DNA of 64,000 bases. It comes from Myxococcota bacterium (lineage in GTDB: Bacteria; Myxococcota_A; UBA9160; SMWR01). Each line of letters opens with the position of its first letter. The stretch's first letter is position 1. The translations under genes were made by a program, and so were the position numbers. The notes beneath the pieces are model-generated. The model did not search any database, was not told the DNA's origin, and was given only the letters and a program-made list of their open reading frames with translations. The DNA is taken from positions 165,971 through 229,970 of the forward strand of contig JAKVBI010000014.1 of NCBI GenBank assembly GCA_022447545.1, written 5' to 3'. Below, one piece after another: positions 52,851 through 63,600 of this stretch.

Positions 52851-54461
52851 ATGAAATGGAAATTTCGGTTTCCCGTGCACGTGGGGCAACTGGCGATTCG
52901 ATGCTTGATCGTCTTGGGCCTGTGGTTGATCTTTGTTCCCAATTTTCTCGACCCCTTGAGTGACCGAGGGCTCGGCCCGGCGCTGGTCCAGCTTCGCCCG
53001 TACACGGATTGGATGGAGATGGATGCGAGTCCTCCAGAAGCGCCTGTTCAACTGGCCAGCCTCGACTCGCTTTCGTCCGCAGAATTGGGCTCGATTCCGA
53101 TGGGGGGCCTGGGACCCGTCGCCTCCTCGGATTCCCTGGTTGGAGTGGATCTGGTAGCGGATCTGAATCTGGCGATTGATCCCAAACCCCTGACAGATAT
53201 GGTCTTTTTGTCCGATCCCGAGGGTCCAACGAGACTGGAATCCCCCGGCACAGTCGATCTTTCCGGGAAAATGCCGACCACGGTGGAACCACCTGCGCCT
53301 TTGGAGACCCCTTCTGCGGGAGAACTGGAATCTTCTGCGGCGTTGGTTGCAGGGGTGGATCTGGAGCCGTCGGCCGAACCGGTGCTGGAATTCGATCAGG
53401 AGTTCCTCGCCTCGGGGGCGGAACCTGCTCTTGAGGTCGACACGACGGCATTTTCCCCCTCGGACCTCTTGAAAGCCTGGAATCCTCTGACTGAATCGGA
53501 CTCCGAAGTCGCGACAGAACCGGCGAGCGATGTGACCCCTATCTCTGACCTGTTTTCTCTGGCGGCCCTCGATCCCCGCTCGGCGCTGGACCCGAGTGCC
53601 CGCAGACCCTCGTCCACGAGTTCCGAGGGCCGAGACTCGGTGGATCTGGCCCTCATCGATTCACAATGGGATGCCCCGGCCCCGCAGGAAGAACTCTTCC
53701 CCGAGCCTACACTGAGTGACGAACGTTTTGATTGCATCATCGAACCGTCCGAGCAGATCCAGATCGGAAGTGCCGAGACGGGGGTTCTTGAAAAGGTGCA
53801 TTTCGAGCGCAGTGAAAAGGTGAAGAAGGGCGAGGTGGTGGCTGAGCTCGAATCTGATGTGGAGAAGATGAGTGTTCGTGTCGCCAAGAAACGTGCCTCC
53901 ATGGACGCGAACCGCCGATCTGCCGAAGCCAGTTTCGATCTTGGAAAACGCAGGGAGGAGCGCGCCAGCGAACTCTACGAGGGCAACGCACTCTCGCTGG
54001 ATCTGCGGGAGGAAATCGAGACCGAGACCGAACTGGCCCATCTGAAATTGGAAGAGGCCATGGATCTCAAGCGTCTCAACGATATGGAACTCGCACGAGC
54101 TGAGGCCGCATTGCAGAGACGCGTGATTCGTTCTCCGATTTCCGGGGTCGTCGTCGATCGCCACAAGTCTCCCGGTGAGGTGGTGAAGGAGGAGAGCATT
54201 CTCACCATTGCTCAGGTGGATCCTCTGCGCGTCGAAGTGATCCTGCCCGCGCACCTCTACGGGTCCCTCGAGCCGGGGATGAAGGGCCGGGTCATCCCCG
54301 AAGCTCCCATCCAGGGCTCCTATGAAGCCTCCATCGAGATCGTGGATCGCGTGATCGATGGGGCAAGTGGGACCTTTGGGGTTCGGCTCGACCTCCCCAA
54401 TCCGGATCTGACGATCCCCAGCGGACTGCACTGTCAGGTGGCCTTTCTCGAGGGCAACTGA
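52851..54461 (+). CDS. HlyD-family adaptor with long acidic linker
   Basis: A 536-residue protein starting at ATG 52851 after GGGAGG. One membrane segment lies at about 14-31. It is followed by a linker of about 240 residues rich in Ser, Leu, Asp, Glu and Pro with very few basic residues. The biotinyl-lipoyl hairpin domain starts at about 290 (DCIIEPSEQIQIGSAETGVLEKV), then a coiled coil (KKRASMDANRR... onward) and the second half-lipoyl plus barrel (RVIRSPISGVVVDRHKSPGEVV). It is the third adaptor of this operon, 18 bases after the SecA-like gene and 234 bases before the giant protein. The linker is long enough to reach across the periplasm. Confidence 0.88.
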   Translation: MKWKFRFPVHVGQLAIRCLIVLGLWLIFVPNFLDPLSDRGLGPALVQLRPYTDWMEMDASPPEAPVQLASLDSLSSAELGSIPMGGLGPVASSDSLVGVDLVADLNLAIDPKPLTDMVFLSDPEGPTRLESPGTVDLSGKMPTTVEPPAPLETPSAGELESSAALVAGVDLEPSAEPVLEFDQEFLASGAEPALEVDTTAFSPSDLLKAWNPLTESDSEVATEPASDVTPISDLFSLAALDPRSALDPSARRPSSTSSEGRDSVDLALIDSQWDAPAPQEELFPEPTLSDERFDCIIEPSEQIQIGSAETGVLEKVHFERSEKVKKGEVVAELESDVEKMSVRVAKKRASMDANRRSAEASFDLGKRREERASELYEGNALSLDLREEIETETELAHLKLEEAMDLKRLNDMELARAEAALQRRVIRSPISGVVVDRHKSPGEVVKEESILTIAQVDPLRVEVILPAHLYGSLEPGMKGRVIPEAPIQGSYEASIEIVDRVIDGASGTFGVRLDLPNPDLTIPSGLHCQVAFLEGN

Positions 54462-54695
54462 GGAGCGCGCGCTTCCTTTTCTGGCTTAGCGTCAGAACGC
54501 CGATTACCCGCGCCCCCGTGAACTCCCCAGGCTCCCATTGGGCTCTGGGGTTCCAACACTCCCAGTCGGTTTTCGTCTTTTTTTCTCCCTTAGTGGGTTT
54601 TCCACACACTTTTCGCCATTCGGACGCCGAAGAGTTGCTCAGTTCCCACACGCGACTCGCCGATAAACCTCGCGAACTCATGTAGGTGGTTACCC
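54462..54695. promoter_or_regulatory. Gap before the giant repeat-protein gene
   Basis: This 234-base gap holds a stable hairpin, CCCCAG-N14-CTGGGG (54525-54550), whose loop itself contains CCC-ATT-GGG, then a T7 run at 54578-54584 some 27 bases later. It could be an attenuator or weak terminator that lowers expression of the giant gene relative to the exporter. A promoter for the giant gene may also lie here. GTAGGTGG precedes the start but is a poor ribosome-binding site. Confidence 0.4.
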
Positions 54696-57600
54696 ATGAA
54701 GAAGACCAGTGCGTCCAGCCAAGTCCGCCGTGCCATCGTAGAGTCTTTGGAGAAGCGGCTTCTGCTCTCGGCTGATATCCCCGGGTTGCTCGGGGCAGAA
54801 GGACTGACCGGAGATTCCTCCGACGACGTCGCTCAAAGAATGCTGCTCGAAACCGAGCAGAGCGCAGAGCAGGCTTCTGCCGGCGCCCGTGAGCTTGTCG
54901 TCGTCGACCCTGGCGTCGAGGGTTCCGAAGAACTCGTCGCGGATCTACAGACCTCCAGCGCACAGGGACGAGACTTCGAAGCGGTCCTGCTCGATTCCGA
55001 ACGTGACGGGATCGATCAACTCCGGGAAGTTCTCTCCCGCTACGACGACATCGACGCGGTGCACGTGATTTCTCACGGAGCCAGCGGCTCGATTGCTCTT
55101 GGCGCCACCGTGTTGGACGGCGACACCCTTCGGGATCGCTCCTCCGAAATCGCGGCCTGGGGCGACCATTTGTCCCTCGATGCGGATCTGCTCATCTACG
55201 GTTGTGACGTCGCATCGGACGACGCGGGTAAGCGCCTCGTCCAAGGGTTGGCGGGAGCCACCGGTGCCGATGTCGCGGCGAGTATCGATCTCACGGGGGC
55301 GGTGGCCCGTGGGGGCGATTGGGATCTCGAGTATCGATCAGGAAACGTGGCGACAGAAGTTGCGCTCGACGCCCGCGCACAAGCCGAATTTTCTGAAGTT
55401 CTCGCGACCTTCACCGTGACCACCACGGCCGACTCAGGCCACGGATCCCTCCGCAACGCCATCGAAGATGCAAACGACGAAAGTGATCCTTCCAGGATCG
55501 AGTTTTCTCTCGAGGCCGGAAGTGTGATCAGTCTCGATACGGAGCTTCCCTCCATCCACGCAGAAGATCTGGTCATCGATGCCAGCGTGGACGGAGCGCC
55601 CGGAGTCGTTCTTGACGGAGGCGAATTGGACGGTGACGGCTTGGAAGTTCACGCCGATGGCGTTGAAATTCGGGGCCTGGTGATCCAGAACTTCGATGGT
55701 ACCGGGATCGATGTCCACGGTGACAACGTGACGATTGCCGGCAACTACATCGGCACGAATGTCACGGGCACTGCGGCAGAGGAGAACTCGCGATCGGGCA
55801 TCCGGCTCCGAGGCGATGACATCACCGTCGGCGGTATGGATGACGCCGATCGTAACGTCATTTCGGGTAACGGATCTTCCGGCATCTTCGTCAAAAATTC
55901 AGACGGTCATACGATCCTCAACAACTTTATTGGAGTCGACGCTTCTGGCTCGAACGCGATCGGAAATGGCTACGACGGGATTCTGTTGGTCAATTCCGAT
56001 GACATCAGCATCGGCGTTCCGGGGTTCGGAAACGTCATCTCGGGAAATCACAGTGACGGAATCGACATCGTTGATGGAAGCGAAGACAACGTCATTCGGT
56101 CGAACAAGATTGGTGTCGATGCACAGGGAATGACTGCCATCGGAAATGGTGACGATGGCATTTCCATGTTCGACTCGTGTGACGAGAATGTGATCGGTGG
56201 CTCGGGTGCGAACGACGGAAACCTGATTTCGGGCAACGCCGGCGACGGTATCAAGATCGTCGACGCAGAAGAGACAGTCATCCAGGGTAATTCGATCGGT
56301 GTCGACGCCCTTGGAAGTAGCGTGCTCGGAAACGCCGGAGCGGGCATCACTCTCGACCACACCGATCACTCGCTTGTCGGTGGTGTGAACGTGGGCGAGG
56401 GCAACCGAATCGCCGGAAATCAGGCGTCGGGAATCTTCGTGGATGAGGCGAGCAAGACGAATGCCTTCCTGGGCAACGCGATCTTCGCCAACGCAGAGTT
56501 GGGAATTGACTTGAGCGGGGGTACGGAAAACGCCGCTGGAGTGACAGAGAACGACTCGATGGATCCGGACGGTGGGTCGAATCGGCTCCAGAATTTCCCC
56601 GTCATCAACTATGCGGCAACGGTTGCAGATGAATCGGTCACCATTTCAGGTGACCTGAACAGCCGACCTCATGGGAGCTTCCGGCTCGAATTCTTTGAGA
56701 ACTCCGGCCTCGAAACGAACGGAGAGGGCGAGTCATACATCGGATTCACCGAGGTAACGACTGACGCCTTCGGAAATGCGAGTTTCCAAGCGACGCTCAG
56801 TGCCCTCGACCCCAGTTCGAACTACTTCAGTGCAACCGCAACCCGGATCTCTGACGGCATCCCTGCGGAAACCTCGGAATTCGCGGTCAGCGTGGCGACC
56901 TTCGGGCGCGCAGCGGTTTCTCTGCCTGGCAATCAGATCACACGCGAGGATACAGCACTCGTTTTCTCGGATTCCGACGGAAATCCCATTTCCGTCGGTG
57001 ATGGTTCGGCACTCGATTTGTCCCTACGTGTTTCCCTGGCCGTCGACAATGGCTCGATTCATCTGTCGACTCTCGACGGGCTGTCGGTCGCTCAAGGCGA
57101 GGATGGTTCCTCTGAGATGACCATCATTGGCTTGGAGAGTGCGATCAATGCCGCGCTCGATGGAGCTGAATTCTCGCCTGACAAGGATTACAACGGATCT
57201 GCCGACCTGCGCGTGATCGTTGAGAACATCGCCGATGCGGTGGGCCAATACACATTTTCTGATCCTGTAACACCTGGAGCGGATTCGAGCGACAGCGGCT
57301 CGCGAGATGCGGTACTCGAAGGTGCGACCCGTACGTGGGATGCCGAGCGTGGCCACGTCATCGAACTCGACGGTGACGATTATCTCAGTATCGGGGGCGA
57401 CTTTAGTGCTCCCTCGAACGTGACCGTGACTGCCTGGGTCAACATGAACGGTGGGGCGGGTTCGGGTGACGTGATCTCCATCGCTGACGCGGTGGTGGTC
57501 AGGGTCAATGATGCGGGGACCGGAGGTCTCACGGCCTTCTTCAACAATGGCGCGGATTGGGAATACGTTACGTCGGACGTGGAGCTGGCCGGGACAGGAT

Positions 57601-60600
57601 GGCACCACCTTGCGTACGCGTACGATGATGTCGAGCAGATACATTCTCTCTACGTGGATGGTGAGAAGGTCGACAGTGCAAGCACAGGCGGGCCCATCGA
57701 TTATCAAGCGGTCATGCCGTCAGATTCCTCGACGTCCGAGGATGTTGAGTCGAGCATCGGCCGGAGCGCATCCGAATCCAGTTACTACTTCGAGGGCCGA
57801 ATCGGTGAGGTACGGGTTTATGACCGATCTCTCTCGGGCGGCGAGATCGAAGTCATTGCCAATGATGGGTCCGTCGCGTCTGACGCCGTGACCGTTGGTG
57901 TGGGCGCATCCCCGGATGTCGCTGCTCCGGAACGCGTGGTTCTTCTGAGGGACGGGCAGCAGGAGTTCTCGTCGGCCGAGGGGAATGCGCTCGAGGTTGT
58001 TTACTCTCCGCGTGATTACGTTCGCGTGACCCTGGAAGTCAGTCATGGGACTCTCGATCTGGCGCAGGTCGACGGCGTCGAGTTCGCTCGCGGAAATGGG
58101 ATTTCCGATGAGAGCATGATCTTCACGGGGAAAGTTCAGGACGTCAACGCTGCTCTCGATGGTTTGGTTTACACGCCGGTAGCGGGGTATCTCGGAGAGG
58201 ATCCGCTGGTTTTCCATGCAGTGGATGCCGGCAACAATGAAGGACCCTACGTCCGCTACACGTTTGACGACGGCCATCACATTGGTGAGGACACCGGAGT
58301 GATGGGCGATTACCCGGGCACCTCCACAGGCGTTTCGACTCGTGCCGACGCGGAACGTGGCCGGGTCGCGCACTTTGATGGCCTCGGTGATTACATTGAG
58401 ATCGGCGATCCCGATCCGTTGAATAGTGGCGCGGAAATTTCGTTCGCGGCGTGGATCAACCCGGATCCTGCCGATGTCGTGGGCAACATCATCGCCAAGG
58501 GCTCCGAGACAGGGAACGGTGGCCAGATCTTCATGCGGGTCAAGAATGGCGAGTTTCAGGTGGGGACCTACGACGGGTCCACCCAGACTGCCAGCGTTGC
58601 CATGGAGCCGGGAGATACGAACTCCTGGGTCCATCTGGTCGGAACCTACGATGGAGACGCCTGGAATCTGTACAAGAACGGAGAGTTGGTGGCATCGACG
58701 CCGAGTCCCGCGGGCATCATCGAAGTCGACGATGACTGGATGCTCGGCGCGGACTCGAAGGGCGACCGGCACTACTTCGACGGTCTGATGGACGACGCGA
58801 TGATCTTCGCGAACTCTCTGACCCCTGAGGAGGTGCTTCGGCTCTACACCGGTGATTCGACCTCCGTCGAGATCATCGTCAATGCGGCCCCCACCACGGT
58901 GGGGATCGACGACGTCTCGGTGCTAGAGGATGCGCCGAATACGGTGATCGATCTCTTCGCGGCCTTCGACGATATCGAGGATGCAGACGAAGATCTCACC
59001 TACACGGTGACATCGAACTCGAACCCCGACCTGTTCGACTCGGTTTCGGTAGATGGAAGCGCCGGGACTTTGACCCTCGATTATGCGCTCAACGCATTTG
59101 GGAGCGCCGATCTCGAGGTACGTGCCACGGATACTCTGGGCTTCTCGGTTTCCACGGAGTTCTCGGTGTCGGTGGCCGCGGTCAATGATGCACCCACCCT
59201 CGGGGTGGTGTCGCTGAACCCCACCTTCGTTGAGGGGGCTGATGCTGAAACTCTGTATCAGGGCACGGTCATCGATCTGGTGGAAACGACGGACCGCGTC
59301 GAGGCCATGGTCCTTACGGTGGCTGGGGTCCAGAACGGTAGCGATGAGGTGCTGTGGGTCGATGGTGAGGAGGTGAGTCTGCTAGACGCGACGAGCCTAG
59401 AAACCGGTGCCAATGGTTTTCAGGTGTCGATTGGAGTCTCGGGTGGGACTGCCACCGTGACCCTCTCCCAGAACGGGGGAACTTCGACGGCAGACGCCGG
59501 GGCTCTCATCGACGGTCTGCAGTATCAGAACAAGAGTGAGGACCCGCTGGGCGTCAATCGGGTGGTGACCCTCACGTCCATTCGCGACGACGGCGGCACT
59601 GCGAACGGAGGTGTGGATACGACGGCGCTGTCGGCGGTCTCTACGGTCTCTTTGATCGCAGTCAATGATGCGCCCCAGTTGTCGTCGAATGCTTCGAACC
59701 CGACCTTCGTCGAAAACGAAGCGGCCGTATCGATGTACAGCGGAACCCTCATCAATCTCACTGAGGCAGCGGACCAGGTTAAATCCATCACCCTGACGGT
59801 TTCCGGCCTCCAGAACGGTTCGGATGAACTTCTTTCGGTGGATGGCACGGCGGTGGCACTGATCGATGGTGCCAGTGCCACCACAGCCGCCAATGGCTTC
59901 AAGGTTTCGGTGGGCGTTTCCGGTGGCACGGCCACGGTATTGCTCTCTCAGGAGGCTGGAAGCTCAGTGGCCGACGCTCAGGCGTTGGTGGACGGACTCG
60001 AATACAAGAATACCAGTGAGGACCCGCTGGGCGTGGACCGGATCATCACCTTGACGTCCATCATGGACGATGGTGGCACGGCCAATGGCGGTGTGGATAC
60101 GACTGCCCTCTTCGTCGCTTCGACGATTTCAATCACCGCGGTTAATGATGCCCCTGTCGCGAGCGCCACAGCCACGGATCCGACTTTCACGGAGAACGGT
60201 TCGGCGGTCGCCGTATACAGCGGGGCTAACATCAATTTGACTGAAGCGGCCGATCGGGTCAAATCGATGACCCTGACGGTTTCGGGTCTGCAAAACGGTT
60301 CCAACGAACTTCTCTGGGTGGACGGCGCGTCGGTGGTGCTCACTGAGGGTACGAGTGTGACCACTGGTGCCAATAGTTTCGAGGTGTCGGTGAGCGTGTC
60401 GGGTGGAACGGCCACTGTCATGGTCAACCAGGCGGCTGGTAGTTCGGTGGCCGGCGCCCAAGCGTTGATCACGGGCCTCGAGTATGAGAACACAAGTGAA
60501 GATCCGCTGGGTGTGGATCGGATCGTGACCTGGACGTCCATCATGGACGACGGTGGAACGGCCAACGGCGGTGTCGATACGACGGCTCTGTCTTTTGCTT

Positions 60601-63600
60601 CGACGGTCTCGGTTACGGCCGTCAACGATGCTCCCAAGGCGGATGCCACGGCCCTGGATCCGGCATTCGTCGAGAACGGCGAAGCGGTGTCCCTGTATAG
60701 CGGTGCCAGTATCGACCTCACGGAGGCAGCCGATCGGGTCGAGTCGATGACCCTGACGGTTTCCGGCCTGCAAAACGGTTCCGACGAACTGCTCTCAGTG
60801 GACGGCGCGGGTGTGGCGCTCACGGATGGCAACAGTGTGACCACTGGAGCCAACGGATTCGAGGTGTCGGTAAGCGTTTCTGGTGGTGCCGCCACGGTAA
60901 CGGTTTCCCAGGCGGCCGGTAGTTCCGTGGTCGATGCCCAGGCGCTGATCGATGGCCTCCAGTACAAAAACGCCAGTGAGGATCCGCTGGGGGCGGATCG
61001 CGTCGTGACTTGGACGTCCATCATGGACGACGGCGGTACGGCCAATGGTGGCGTCGATGCGACGGCTTTGTCTGTTGCTTCGACGGTCGTGGTCATCGGG
61101 GTCAACGACGCTCCTGAAGTGAATGCAACGCCGATGGATCCGACGTTCGTGGAGAACGGCGCGGCGGTATACGTCTACAGTGCTGCGGGTATCGATCTCA
61201 CGGAGGCGGCCGACAGAGTCCAGTCCATCACGTTGACGGTCTCGGGTCTGCAAAATGGTTCCGACGAATCCCTTTCGATCGACGACACAGCGGTGGCGCT
61301 GACTGATGGAAACAGCGCTTCGACAGACTTCAACGGCTTCGAAGTGACTGTGAATGCAGCGGGTGGCACGGCCACCTTGACGATTTCTCAGATGGCTGGC
61401 AGTTCAGTGGCCGACATCGAGGCGTTGATCGACGGTCTTCAGTACAAGAACGCCAGTGAGGATCCGCTGGGTGCGGACCGGATCGTGACCTTGACGTCTA
61501 TCGTGGACGATGGCGGTACGGCCAACGGCGGCGTGGATACCACGGCGCTTTCGATCGCTTCACAGATCTCGATCACTGCGGTCAATGATGCCCCGGTGGC
61601 GAATTCGGTGGCGACGAATCCGACCTTCGTGGAAAACGGTTCGGCGGTATCTCTGTACAGTGATACGCACGTTGATCTGGTCGAGGCTTCGGATCGGGTC
61701 CAGTCGATGACTCTGACCGTCTCCGGTCTTCAGAATGGTGCGGACGAAACGCTTTCGGTGGACGGTACCGCGGTAGAGCTCACGGATGGTTCGAGCGTCG
61801 TGACCGCTGCCAATGGTTTCGATGTAGAAGTCAACGTAATGGGTGGCACGGCGACGTTGATGCTGAGCCAGGCGGTAGGCAGCTCAGTGACCGATGCCCA
61901 GGCGCTGATCGACGGGCTTCAGTACAAGAACGGCAGCGAAGACGTTCTGGGCGCGACCCGGGTCATGACCTTGACGTCCATTATGGACAATGGCGGGACG
62001 GCCAACGGCGGCGTGGATACGACGGCGCTTTCGATTGTCTCGACGGTTTCGATGGTGGCAGTCAATGATGCGCCGGCGATCGCGGCCACAGGGACCAACC
62101 CCTCCTTCATTGAGGGCAAGAACGCCGTTGCTCTGTACGCCGGCGCTTCGATCGATTTCACGGAAGCCGCCGATCGCCTGGTGGAACTCACACTGACGGT
62201 TTCGGGGCTTCAGGACGGAGCCGACGAGAAACTGATTGTCGAGGGCGAGAGCGTTTCGTTGGTGAATGGAACCTCTTTGACAACGGCCGTGAATGCCGTT
62301 GAGGTCAATGTGTCCGTCAGCGGCGGCACGGCGATGCTCACGCTTTCGAGTGGCTCGGGTCTCAGTACGGCGCAGGCCGAGAGTCTGGTTGATTCGCTCG
62401 CCTATGAAAATACGAGCGAAGACCCTCAGGGTCTCTCGCGCTTTGCAGTGATCACCTCGATTCAGGATTCTGGTGGCACGGCGAATGGTGGTGCGGACAC
62501 CACGGCGGTTGCGATCGCCTCGATGGTGGCTTTGACCCCGGTCAACGATGCGCCAGAAATGTCCGTGACGGCACTGGACCCAACTTTCGTTGAGGGAGGG
62601 AGTGCTGAGAGCATCTTCAGCGACACTTCCATCAACACTACGGAAGCGGGAGACCAGGTGTCGGCTCTGAGCCTCACGGTTTCCGGTCTCCAAAATGGTA
62701 GCGATGAAATCTTCAATGTGGATGGAACCGATGTCCCGTTGATCAATGGTTTCGGAGCGGTCACCGGAGATCATAGTTACAGCGTGGTGGTGAGCACGGC
62801 GGGAGGTACGGCGACCCTTACGATTACCCAGGCCGGTGGCATCGATGTGCCCGACGCGCAGGTTCTCGTGGATGGGTTGACGTATCGCAATACCAGCGAT
62901 GACCCGCTTGGTGCAGAGCGATTGGTGACCATTGCCTCGATTCAGGACGATGGAGGCACTGCGAACGACGGAGTGGATACGACGGCTCTGAGCCTCACAT
63001 CCACGATTTCGATGGTTCCGGTCAATGATGCGCCTGCTCTCTCAGCGAACGCATCCAATCCGACATTCACCGAGAACGGCGCGCCGGAGGGCCTCTACAC
63101 CGGTACGGCCATTGATCTGACGGAAGCTGCTGACCAGGTGGCGTCACTCACCCTCACGGTTTCCGGGCTGCAGAACGGTACCGATGAGCTGTTGATCGTC
63201 GATGGTGAGTCGGTCGTTCTTGTCGATGGAACGGCTCAGACCACAGCGTCCAATGGCTTCGATGTGAAGGTGGCCATCAGTGGTGCGACGGCCACGGTTT
63301 CGGTTTCGCAGGTCGGTGGGACTTCGGTGTCTGACGCTCAGGATTTGGTCGATGGTCTCGAGTATCAAAACACCAGCGATGATCCCCACGGTGGGACTCG
63401 CACGGTCATTTTGGCTTCCATCCAGGATACGGGTGGAACGTCGGACGGCGGAGTGGATACAACGGGTCTCGCCATCATCTCGACCGTCAGTCTGGTGCCC
63501 ATCAACGATGCTCCCTCACTGGCAGCAGACCCGTCGAATCCGACCTGGCTCGAGAATGGACCTGCCGTAGGCCTGTTCGACAATACCGCGATCGATGTGG

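Noticed and set aside
46914-54461. Standard type I (ABC/HlyD/TolC) secretion operon
   Set aside because: No ABC transporter ATPase or TolC-like protein is encoded; the only ATPase is SecA-like.
57720-58772. 350-codon minus-strand open frame over the LamG region
   Set aside because: Antisense to the giant protein; no family resemblance.
59978-61105. 375-codon minus-strand open frame within the repeat array
   Set aside because: It is a shadow of the 480-bp repeats; similar antisense frames recur with the same period.
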